This document shows, one piece after another, positions 18,637 through 26,358 of a DNA stretch of 64,000 nt. Made by a program: the position numbers and the translations under genes. Origin of the DNA: Rhodanobacter sp. B04 (GTDB lineage Bacteria > Pseudomonadota > Gammaproteobacteria > Xanthomonadales > Rhodanobacteraceae); assembly GCF_002001125.1 (NCBI RefSeq), contig NZ_MUNV01000012.1, positions 220,257 to 284,256 of the forward strand. The letters run 5' to 3'. How positions within the stretch are numbered: position 1 is the stretch's first letter; each line of letters starts with the position of its first letter. The notes under the pieces are model-generated. The model searched no databases. It saw nothing but the letters and a program-made list of their open reading frames with translations, and was not told the DNA's origin.

Positions 18637-19092
18637 TCACGTTGCAGGGCCGACCGACATGGCGATCTGCCGGGCGAGTTCGGCCTGCAGTGTTTTTCTG
18701 AACGTGATCTGCGCGGCGCAGATGCCACCATTGCCGGGCACGCCCACGTACCAGCTGGTGCTGCCTCCACCGCTGCCTTCGTATTGGTACCAGAGCCGTT
18801 GCGGACTGTCCTCGAAGATCTTGGTCGGCTTGAGCATGGACTGCACGATCGGCTTGACCTCGGCCAGCGAACCGACGCTGGTGTTGCTGTCGATGACGGC
18901 GCTGCCGGATTTGTCGGGTGCAAAAGCGTCGCTGCTGACCCATTTGTCGACCTGCCAATCGGCCGGCACGGATATCGCGCAGGTCTTCTTCAGCGACAGG
19001 ATGCGCTTGCCCGCGGCACCTGCAGCCGCCTGGGCGGCGACGGTCAAGCAGAGCAACGAGGCTAGCGTGGCGATCATGCTTTGGCGGCTCAT
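18637..19092 (-). CDS. secreted protein of unknown function, 151 residues
   Basis: A clear signal peptide (IATLASLLCLTVAAQAAAG) is followed by a small domain with two cysteines (KKTCAISVP and GGICAAQITF) that may form a disulfide. It also holds an aromatic-Gly stretch (RLWYQYEGSGGGSTSWYVG). I do not recognise a family. It is the first gene of the - strand group and starts 133 bases from the phased CGTYA array, divergent from the regulator at 19353. That layout suggests it is a target of the regulator. Confidence 0.75.
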   Translation of the reverse strand: MSRQSMIATLASLLCLTVAAQAAAGAAGKRILSLKKTCAISVPADWQVDKWVSSDAFAPDKSGSAVIDSNTSVGSLAEVKPIVQSMLKPTKIFEDSPQRLWYQYEGSGGGSTSWYVGVPGNGGICAAQITFRKTLQAELARQIAMSVGPAT

Positions 19093-19224
19093 GGATGGCT
19101 CCTGTGCAGTGACGGATTTGCGTCTTCACCGATTCGGCGCGCGACCGGCGGCGGGCTGATTCCACCCGCGGCCGGGCCTGGCTTCGCCGGTACTGCAACT
19201 TCGTGCGATATCCGCCGGATGTCA

Positions 19225-19269
19225 CGTCACGAAGCGTTACCCAGCGTTATGTCGCGTTATTACCCGTCA
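19225..19269. promoter_or_regulatory. five CGTYA elements phased at exactly 10 bp
   Basis: CGTCA, CGTTA, CGTTA, CGTTA and CGTCA begin at 19225, 19235, 19245, 19255 and 19265. The three central copies extend to GCGTTA. The spacing is one helical turn each time, so all copies face the same side of the DNA. The array lies in the 260-base divergent region between 19092 and 19353. It fits a cooperative binding site for an OmpR/CadC-type winged-helix protein such as the one encoded next to it. Confidence 0.7.
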
Positions 19270-19352
19270 TGACAACCGTATTCGCGCGCGGACAGTCACT
19301 ACGCCAGCCTGCGCTTGCGGTGGCATGATGGGGGCATAGCGGGGGGTGGTTC

Positions 19353-21413
19353 ATGGAGCGGACGTCTCATGACCCGGTATCGGTGCCGGCGTCGGCTTGC
19401 TGGCGTTGCCGTGACTTCGTGGTGGAGCCTGGGCAGCGCCGGCTGTTGCGTGACGGGGTGGAGATCAAGGTCGAGGACCGGGTCCTCGACCTCATCGTGC
19501 TGCTGATTCGACATCGGGATCGCGCACTGGACCGGCGCGAGATCATCGATACATTGTGGGGACCGCGGCCGGTCAGCGACGCCACCCTGCGGCAACTGGT
19601 GCACAAGGCGCGTCGCACGCTCGACGACGACGGCGAGCATCAATCGGTGATCCGCACGCTGTACGGCCGCAGCCTGCAATGGGTCGCTCCGGTCGAAACG
19701 GCGAGCATGCCCACCGTGGCAACGGAACCGGCACTGCGGCCAACGCCCGTCGAGGCAATGCGTGAAGATCCCGCGGCAGCGACACCGTTGCCGGTGGATA
19801 TTCCGACGTCCGCCGATCCGGCCCGGGCCGTGTTGCCCGTTGCTGCAGTACCGGATCGGTCCCGCAGGATGTCGCATCACTCCCGCTGGCGCAGTTGGCC
19901 CGGATTGCTGATGGTGCTGATAGTGCTGCTGGCGGCGGGTGCCAGCCTGTTGTGGTGGCAGCATCCGGCACCACGACCATCGGCGGCCGCAACGCGGCAG
20001 GCCGTGATCCCTGCCGACGTCACGGGCGCGGTGACCATCGCCGTACTTCCATTCCTGGACATGGACGCCGGGCACGACATGCCGTATCTCAGCGACGGAC
20101 TGACCGAGGAGCTGATCAACCAGCTTGGCCGGTTTCCGCAATTGCGCGTCGCCGCACGCACCTCGACCTTCCTGTTCCGCGACAGGCCGGTCGACGTTCG
20201 CGAAGCGGCTCGCGCGCTGGGCGTGGCCAATGTGCTGGAGGGCAGCGTGCAGCGCTCGGGTGCACGCATCCGGGTGCGCGTGGCGCTGGTCAATGCCGGC
20301 AACGGCTACGAATCATGGTCGGACGAATACGACGCCGCTTCGGGCGACCTGCTCAACGTCGAGGGCGAGATTGCCAAGGCGGTGATCACCGAACTGCGCC
20401 CGAAACTGGACACGCGCACCCTAGCCGCATTGCAGACCCACTCGGGCATCAATCCCGCCGCCCACGATTTCTACCTGGTCGGGCTGGAGTACCTGAATCG
20501 GCGCACCACGCCCGACATCGAAAAGGCCATCGTGTATTTCCAGCGCGCGATCCTCTCCGATCCGGGCTATGCGCCGGCATGGAGCGGCGTGGCCGTCGCC
20601 TACGCGATACTGCGCGACTACAACAGCGACGCCCCGCCCGACACGCATTACGCCGATGCCCTGGCCGCAGCGAACAAGGCGATTGCCCTCGATGGGCAGC
20701 TGGCGAGCGCGCATGCCGTGCTCGGCCTGCTGTACGAGGAGCACTGGGAATGGACACCGGCACAACGCGAATTCAAGCTGGCGCTGCAGCTCGACCCAAG
20801 CGATGCCACCACCCACCAGTGGTACGCCATGTACCTGTGGTTCGTCGGCGACGTGAATACCGCACTGGCGCAGATGCGCAGTGCGCACGACCTGGATCCG
20901 CTGTCACCGATCATCAATGCCGACCTGGGCCGGGCGCTGCTGTATACCGGCCAGGTCGATGCCGCCGTGGCGCAATACCGTGATGCCATTGCGCTTGATC
21001 CCCGCTTTGCACTGACGCATCTGTTCCTGGCCCAGGCCTACATGGCGCAAAACCATGACAGCGAGGCCTTGCAGGAAACACAGGCCGCGATTGCCTTGAC
21101 GCCGACACCACACCCATCGAGCTATCTGGCCGTGCTGGGACTGGCGCAAAGCCTCACCGGCAACCAGGGCGGCGCAAGGGAGCAGCTGGCGACATTGGAA
21201 TCGCGCAGCCGCACGCAATACGTCTCCGGGGTTTCGCTGTCCTTGCTGTATGCGCAACTGGGCGATGACCGCAAGTCACTGGCAAGCCTGTCGCGTGCCG
21301 TGGCCGATCACGACCACCTGATGCTGCCTGCCGTTGTATCGAGTGCGGACCAATGGCGCAACGACGCGCGCTTTGCGCCGTTGTTGGTGCAGATGGGCTT
21401 GCAGAAGCGCTGA
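19353..21413 (+). CDS. membrane-anchored winged-helix regulator with TolB-like and TPR domains
   Basis: The 686-residue protein has an N-terminal OmpR/CadC-type winged helix (residues about 17-110; VLDLIVLLIRHRDRALDRRE, then DATLRQLVHKARRTL). A proline/alanine linker and one membrane helix at about 181-203 follow. Next comes a TolB-like N-terminal domain (TIAVLPFLDMDAGHDMPYLS, then LTEELINQLGRF). The rest is TPR repeats (about 380-670). The TPR part should be periplasmic and the DNA-binding part cytosolic, so it can pass a surface signal straight to DNA. It is divergent from two secreted-protein genes and has the phased array upstream. The inducing signal is unknown. Confidence 0.9.
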   Translation: MERTSHDPVSVPASACWRCRDFVVEPGQRRLLRDGVEIKVEDRVLDLIVLLIRHRDRALDRREIIDTLWGPRPVSDATLRQLVHKARRTLDDDGEHQSVIRTLYGRSLQWVAPVETASMPTVATEPALRPTPVEAMREDPAAATPLPVDIPTSADPARAVLPVAAVPDRSRRMSHHSRWRSWPGLLMVLIVLLAAGASLLWWQHPAPRPSAAATRQAVIPADVTGAVTIAVLPFLDMDAGHDMPYLSDGLTEELINQLGRFPQLRVAARTSTFLFRDRPVDVREAARALGVANVLEGSVQRSGARIRVRVALVNAGNGYESWSDEYDAASGDLLNVEGEIAKAVITELRPKLDTRTLAALQTHSGINPAAHDFYLVGLEYLNRRTTPDIEKAIVYFQRAILSDPGYAPAWSGVAVAYAILRDYNSDAPPDTHYADALAAANKAIALDGQLASAHAVLGLLYEEHWEWTPAQREFKLALQLDPSDATTHQWYAMYLWFVGDVNTALAQMRSAHDLDPLSPIINADLGRALLYTGQVDAAVAQYRDAIALDPRFALTHLFLAQAYMAQNHDSEALQETQAAIALTPTPHPSSYLAVLGLAQSLTGNQGGAREQLATLESRSRTQYVSGVSLSLLYAQLGDDRKSLASLSRAVADHDHLMLPAVVSSADQWRNDARFAPLLVQMGLQKR

Positions 21414-21440
21414 CGGGAGCCTCGAAAACCCAACCTGCAT

Positions 21441-21462
21441 CGTCATTCCGGCGAGGTGCTTC
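21441..21462. repeat. dispersed repeat, truncated copy C
   Basis: CGTCATTCCGGCGAGGTGCT plus TC matches the left end of copy A (6725-6746) at 19 of 22 positions. The right half of the element is missing. It lies in the gap between the convergent regulator gene and tag, where nothing else is seen. Confidence 0.55.
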
Positions 21463-21537
21463 AAGCCAGTCATTCGAGATGACCGGATGCTTCGTCACAG
21501 CCATCCATGCTCGGCCGCACGATCCGCAATCCGATTG

Positions 21538-22131
21538 CTAGACCTTGCAGCCCCGGTGACGGAAACACCCCAGAAGATGATCGTTGATCATCCCGGTGGC
21601 CTGCAGCAGCGAATAGCAGATCGTGGTGCCGACGAAGCGGAAGCCGCGCTTCTTCAGCGCCTTGCTCATGCGGTCGGACAACTCGGTGCTGGCGGGCACT
21701 TCGCTCTTGTCGCGCCAGCGATTGACCAATGGTTTGCCGTCGACGAATGACCACAGATAGGCGTCCAGGCTGCCGAACTCCTCGATCACTTCCAGCGCGA
21801 CTCTCGCGTTGTCGCGCGTCGCCGTGACCTTCAGGCGGTTGCGGATGATGCCGGGGTCGAGCAGCAGCTTTTCCAGTTCGCGATCCTTCATCGCCGCGAC
21901 GCGGGCGATCTCGAAGTTGTGGAAGGCCTTGCGGTAGTTCTCGCGCTTGGCCAGCACGGTGCGCCAGGACAGACCGGCCTGCGCGCCTTCCAGGCACAGG
22001 AACTCGAACAGCGCGCGATCGTCGTGCAGCGGCGTGCCCCATTCGGTGTCGTGGTAGTCGCACATCAGGGCATCGCTGCTGGTGGCCCAGTGGCAGCGTG
22101 GCAGATCGGATGGCTTGGTCATGGCAGGCAT
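21538..22131 (-). CDS. tag: DNA-3-methyladenine glycosylase I Tag
   Basis: The 197-residue helix-hairpin-helix glycosylase excises 3-methyladenine from alkylated DNA. RCHWATSSDALMCDYHDTEWG gives the N-terminal zinc ligands, and FRHRGCK near the C-terminus gives the other His/Cys pair. LCLEGAQAGLSWRTVL and the helix-hairpin-helix region around ICYSLLQATGMINDH fit the family. The start is at 22131 or nine bases later (MTKPSD); neither has a strong ribosome site. It is divergent from the EamA transporter gene. Confidence 0.95.
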   Translation of the reverse strand: MPAMTKPSDLPRCHWATSSDALMCDYHDTEWGTPLHDDRALFEFLCLEGAQAGLSWRTVLAKRENYRKAFHNFEIARVAAMKDRELEKLLLDPGIIRNRLKVTATRDNARVALEVIEEFGSLDAYLWSFVDGKPLVNRWRDKSEVPASTELSDRMSKALKKRGFRFVGTTICYSLLQATGMINDHLLGCFRHRGCKV

Positions 22132-22220
22132 GGAGTGAGAAAGGCAACGTTAGGTGTGGGTACGCCGACACACCCTAGCCGACACCGCTAGACTTGTCGC
22201 TCCCTTCCGGCTGTTCCGTC

Positions 22221-23108
22221 ATGTCCCTTCTTTCATCACCGCGGCGCAGTGCCGTGCCCGCGTTGCTCGTCACCATTCTGATCTGGGCCTACAGCTGGGT
22301 CGTGATGAAACAGGTACTGGCGCATGCGGGGCCGTTCGATTTCGCCGCGTTGCGTTATCTGCTCGGCGCGGCCGTTCTATTCGCAGCCCTGCTGGTTTCG
22401 CGGCAATCGATGCAGCCGCCGCCGTTGCTGCCGACGATCCTGATCGGCCTGTGCCAGACCGCCGCGTTCCAGGGACTGGAGCAGTGGGCGCTGCTCGACG
22501 GCGGCGCCGGCCATGTGGCATTGCTGGCCTATACCATGCCGTTCTGGGCCGTGCTGCTGGCGTGGCTGCTGCTCGGCGACAGGCCGACCCGACGGCACTG
22601 GCTGGGGCTGGCGCTGGCCGCGCTCGGGCTGCTGTGCATCATCGAGCCATGGCATCGCATGGGCAGCGTGGTGAGCACCGCGCTGGCGATTGCCGGCGGT
22701 GCCGCCTGGGCGGCCGGCACCGTGCTCAGCAAGCGCCTGTTCCGCACGCAGGCGCTCTCGGTGCTCAACCTGACCGCGTGGCAGATGCTGGCCGGTGGCA
22801 TGGCGCTGGGCATCGTGGCGCTGGCGGTGCCGCAGCGCCCGATCGACTGGAACTGGGCCTTCGTCGGCGCCCTCGCCTACAGCGTGGTGCTGGCCTCCGC
22901 CGTGGCCTGGTGGCTGTGGTCGATCGTGCTGCAACGACTGCCCACCACGGTGGCCAGCCTGTCCAGCCTCGGCGTGCCGATCGTCAGCGTGCTGCTGGCC
23001 TGGATGATCCTGCACGAGCAACTGTCCATGCTGGAAGTGTTCGGCATTGCGCTGGTGTTGCTGGGGCTGGTGGCGGTCAGCGGCATCGGTGCACGACAAC
23101 GCGGCTGA
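22221..23108 (+). CDS. EamA/DMT family transporter
   Basis: This 295-residue inner-membrane protein has ten predicted helices in two EamA repeats. The first repeat starts PALLVTILIWAYSWVVMKQV, and the second starts near GGAAWAAGTVLSKRLF. Drug/metabolite transporters of this type export amino acids, metabolites or drugs; the substrate cannot be told. I chose the ATG at 22221 rather than the TTG at 22194. TAGACT at 22189-22194 with CCGACA 18 bases upstream may be its promoter. Confidence 0.88.
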   Translation: MSLLSSPRRSAVPALLVTILIWAYSWVVMKQVLAHAGPFDFAALRYLLGAAVLFAALLVSRQSMQPPPLLPTILIGLCQTAAFQGLEQWALLDGGAGHVALLAYTMPFWAVLLAWLLLGDRPTRRHWLGLALAALGLLCIIEPWHRMGSVVSTALAIAGGAAWAAGTVLSKRLFRTQALSVLNLTAWQMLAGGMALGIVALAVPQRPIDWNWAFVGALAYSVVLASAVAWWLWSIVLQRLPTTVASLSSLGVPIVSVLLAWMILHEQLSMLEVFGIALVLLGLVAVSGIGARQRG

Positions 23109-23172
23109 GCCCGCCATTCAGCCTGCGGGCCTGCGTGCAGCGATATCATGCAACGCTGCCGAAACCGAAGAA

Positions 23173-24294
23173 ATGCCGATGTTCGATTTGTCTCAATGGT
23201 GGGCTCACGGGGTCAGCTGGCTGAGCAGCCATGCAGTCGTGCCCTTCCTGGATGTGCTGCATCTGGACGGGCTGGCCGGCGATCCCGACGACATCGCCGC
23301 GTCGCTGATGATCGCCGCGCTGCAGGTGGGCATCATCGGTTTCCTGTTCCGTCCGCTGGAGACCTGGTTTCCGGCCGAAAAGTGGGCCGATCGCAGGCTG
23401 ACCCTGGTCGATCGCAACTACACGCTGCTGATGCTGCTGGGCATCTTCCCGCTGTTCACCTACCTGGTGCTGACCCCGTTCAGCCATCTGTTCGGCGGTG
23501 CCGACAGCACCACCTCGAGCACCGGCTCGCCGCTGGCGCTGACGCACTGGGTGCCGTGGTTCAACCAGCACCCGTTCGTGCTGTTCGGGGTCTATTACGT
23601 CATCTACGACTTCGTGTACTACTGGATGCACCGCACCCAGCACGCGATCCCGTGGTGGTGGGCGCTGCACAGCATGCATCACAGCACGCGCCAGATGAGC
23701 TGCTGGACCAACGATCGCGGCAGTCTGGTCGATGGCTTCATCCAGTCGATGCTCCTGGCCGTGGTGGGTCTGGTGATCGGCGTGGATCCGGACGAGTTCG
23801 CGTGGCTGATGCTGCTCGGCGAACTGGTGCAGAACTTCTCGCATACGAACACGCGCATCGGTTTCGGCCGCGTGTTCGAGCGGGTGTTCGTCGATCCGAA
23901 ATTCCACCGCCTGCATCACATGCTGGTCGATCCCGAACGGCCCACGCTGCACAACTGCAACTACGGCCAGGTGTTCTCGATCTGGGACGTGCTGTTCGGC
24001 ACCTCGCTGTACGGCGAACCGTTGCGGCCGACCGGTGTGGGCGACCCGGTCGTCGATGCCGACAACGACCACGGCCTGGTCGGCCTGCACTGGGCGGCGC
24101 TGAAGCGCTTCTGGGGCGCGGTACGCTGCATCGAGGGCTGGACGCCCCGCGAAGTGGCGTTCGGTGAAGGCTACCGGCCGATTCCGGTCAGCCAGCTGGA
24201 TCTGCATATCTTCGAACACAAGTCGCCAGCACCAGTCGCAACCGTCGCCGACGCGGGCCAAACCGGCAACGCCACGTCAGCCGAGGTGGCCTGA
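23173..24294 (+). CDS. sterol desaturase family membrane protein
   Basis: This 373-residue fatty-acid-hydroxylase-superfamily protein has three histidine clusters that bind a di-iron centre: HRTQH, HSMHHSTRQ and HRLHH, the last preceded by NFSHTNTRIGFG. Several hydrophobic helices come before and between them. Bacterial members hydroxylate or desaturate lipid chains; the substrate here is unknown. MPMFDLSQ at 23173 is the likely start, with GAAGAAA upstream. The acidic, Ala-rich tail after residue 350 looks disordered. Confidence 0.88.
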   Translation: MPMFDLSQWWAHGVSWLSSHAVVPFLDVLHLDGLAGDPDDIAASLMIAALQVGIIGFLFRPLETWFPAEKWADRRLTLVDRNYTLLMLLGIFPLFTYLVLTPFSHLFGGADSTTSSTGSPLALTHWVPWFNQHPFVLFGVYYVIYDFVYYWMHRTQHAIPWWWALHSMHHSTRQMSCWTNDRGSLVDGFIQSMLLAVVGLVIGVDPDEFAWLMLLGELVQNFSHTNTRIGFGRVFERVFVDPKFHRLHHMLVDPERPTLHNCNYGQVFSIWDVLFGTSLYGEPLRPTGVGDPVVDADNDHGLVGLHWAALKRFWGAVRCIEGWTPREVAFGEGYRPIPVSQLDLHIFEHKSPAPVATVADAGQTGNATSAEVA

Positions 24295-24317
24295 CCCCGG
24301 TTTTCGCATGGCAGGCT

Positions 24318-25280
24318 CTAATACCAGGGCAATGCCTGCAGATCGACGTTGCCGCCGGTCAGCACCACACCGACGCGGCGTCCGGCGAAGCGCTCGCGCT
24401 GCTGCAGGATCGCCGCCAGCACGGTGGCGCTGGACACTTCCACCACCTGTTTGAGCTCCGACCACAGCAGCTGCATCGCCGCGATGGTTTCCGCGTCGCT
24501 GACGGTGATCACGTCCACCCGATGGGCGCGCAAGGCATCGAGGTTGCGTTCGCCGACCAGCGCACGCAGGCCGTCGCACAGCGTATCGGGTACCACGCTG
24601 GTGACGCGGGCACCGTGCGCCAGCGATTGCGCGGCATCGTCGGCACCTAGTGGCTCGGCGCCGAACAGGGCAAGCGCCGGCTGGATCGCATGCGCCGCGA
24701 TTGCCGCACCGCTGGCCAGACCGCCGCCACCCACAGGCGTGATCAGCGCATCCAGTCCGCGCACCTGTTGCAACAACTCCAACACGACGGTGCCCTGCCC
24801 GGCCATCACCTGGGTGTCGGCATACGGATGCACCAGCACCGCGCCGGTGGTCTTTTCCACTTCGGCGGTCATCGCCTCGCGGGCGGCCTGGGTCGGCGCA
24901 CAGCGATGCAGGATCGCGCCGGCGCGCTCGATCGCCGCGATCTTCGCGCGCACCGCGCCTTCCGGCACCACCACATGTGCGGCGATGCCGCGGGTGGCCG
25001 CGGCCATCGCCAGCGCATTGCCATGATTGCCGGAGGAATGCGTGACTACGCCGTGCGCGGCCTGTGCGTCACCCAGCGCCCATACCGCATTGCAGGCTCC
25101 GCGGAATTTGAACGCGCCACCGTGCTGCAGGTTCTCGCACTTGAAGTGCAGCTCGGCGCCGCTCAGCGCATCCAACGCATCGCTGCGCAATACCGGCGTG
25201 ACCCGCGCATGCGGCGCGATGCGCGCGGCGGCATCGCGGATCTGTTCGAAACTCGGCAACGCACCCAGTTCATGACTCAT
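24318..25280 (-). CDS. serine/threonine dehydratase-like PLP enzyme
   Basis: The 320-residue fold-type II PLP protein has the lysine motif GAFKFRGACNAV, HSSGNHGNALAMAA and the phosphate loop PVGGGGLASGAA. It lacks the ACT-type C-terminus of IlvA. It is the size of catabolic threonine dehydratase, serine racemase or hydroxyaspartate dehydratase, and sequence alone does not decide between them. GGAGG nine bases before the ATG supports the start. Its start codon overlaps the stop of the epimerase gene upstream by four bases, so the two form an operon. Confidence 0.88.
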   Translation of the reverse strand: MSHELGALPSFEQIRDAAARIAPHARVTPVLRSDALDALSGAELHFKCENLQHGGAFKFRGACNAVWALGDAQAAHGVVTHSSGNHGNALAMAAATRGIAAHVVVPEGAVRAKIAAIERAGAILHRCAPTQAAREAMTAEVEKTTGAVLVHPYADTQVMAGQGTVVLELLQQVRGLDALITPVGGGGLASGAAIAAHAIQPALALFGAEPLGADDAAQSLAHGARVTSVVPDTLCDGLRALVGERNLDALRAHRVDVITVSDAETIAAMQLLWSELKQVVEVSSATVLAAILQQRERFAGRRVGVVLTGGNVDLQALPWY

Positions 25281-26290
25281 GACAACTCGACCTCCACGCC
25301 ACAACGGAAACTGCGCTCGGCACCGGGCAGCAGACGGATCGCCTCGGCGCATTCGGGCCGGTTGAATGCATCGGCCATGCATTCCATCGGCTCCAGCGCG
25401 ATCGCGCGGCGCGCATCGCGGCTGATCGTGTCGGCGGTGAACGCATGCATCACGCCGCGCTCCTGCCACACTGCAATGGCCAGTCCGCTGGACGGATCGC
25501 GCAGACGGGTGCGGATACGGCCATCGGCATCGGCTTCCAGATCGGTGTAGCCCTGGTCGAGAATGCTGTCGCCGAGCAGTCTTGGCTCGCGGAAATCCAG
25601 CGCCGGCGCCTCGTCCAGCGCCACATACGCGGCCATGCCGGGCAGCGCGATCAAGTCGGCATCGGTGCGGATCAGCGCCTGCGCGGGGATCTGCAGTTGC
25701 CAGCCGTCGACCGTACTGTGCTCGGCCACGCGGAAGTACGGATGCCAGCCGAAGAAGCAGGGCGCCACGCCGTTGCCCACATTGCGCATGCGCGCCTCCA
25801 GCGTGAGGCCGCCGGCATCCAGCGTGAAGGTCACCGCCAGATCGATCGCGTGCGGATAACCCGGTTGCGGCCGGATCATGGCGGTCGCCAGCGTCACCCG
25901 TGCGGCATGCTCATCCGCCTCGAGTGTCGTGATGTCGAACTCCGCGTCGCGCACAAAGCCATGCCGACTGGCGCGCGCGGCACCGACGACGCCGGGCTGC
26001 AGGTCCTGCGGCTGCCCGTCGAAACGATAGCGTGCATCGGCAATCCGCCCGGCGAACGGCACCATGATCGCGAAACGCGAGCCGGGCCGGCTGGCCACTT
26101 CGGCCGCGTCGCGGTAGCCGTCGGCCAGATCGTGCATGGCTCCATCCCGTGCCACCTCGAAGCTGAGCAGTACCGCGCCATGCCGAGCGATGCGCAGGCG
26201 CCGCCCACCAGCGGGATCGGCCAGCACCACAATCTCCTGATCGCCGAGCTGGGCACGCTCGGCGGCATATCGCGTTGCGTTCGATGGCAT
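25277..26290 (-). CDS. aldose 1-epimerase family protein
   Basis: The 337-residue beta-sandwich protein fits the galactose mutarotase superfamily: FAIMVPFAGRIADARYRFDG carries the Asn/Arg-like substrate region. ASRHGFVRDAEF holds a catalytic-type histidine, and CFFGWHPYFRV holds the second His. LEPMECMADAFN supplies a Glu near the C-terminus. GGAGA eight bases before the ATG supports the start. It is co-transcribed with the dehydratase gene; why a sugar mutarotase would pair with it is unclear. It is divergent from pepN. Confidence 0.88.
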   Translation of the reverse strand: MPSNATRYAAERAQLGDQEIVVLADPAGGRRLRIARHGAVLLSFEVARDGAMHDLADGYRDAAEVASRPGSRFAIMVPFAGRIADARYRFDGQPQDLQPGVVGAARASRHGFVRDAEFDITTLEADEHAARVTLATAMIRPQPGYPHAIDLAVTFTLDAGGLTLEARMRNVGNGVAPCFFGWHPYFRVAEHSTVDGWQLQIPAQALIRTDADLIALPGMAAYVALDEAPALDFREPRLLGDSILDQGYTDLEADADGRIRTRLRDPSSGLAIAVWQERGVMHAFTADTISRDARRAIALEPMECMADAFNRPECAEAIRLLPGAERSFRCGVEVELS

Positions 26291-26358
26291 CTCGGGGTTC
26301 TCCTGCCGTTAAAGCGCCCCATGTTAGCCTGATCAATCCCCCACCCACTGTTGTCCGC

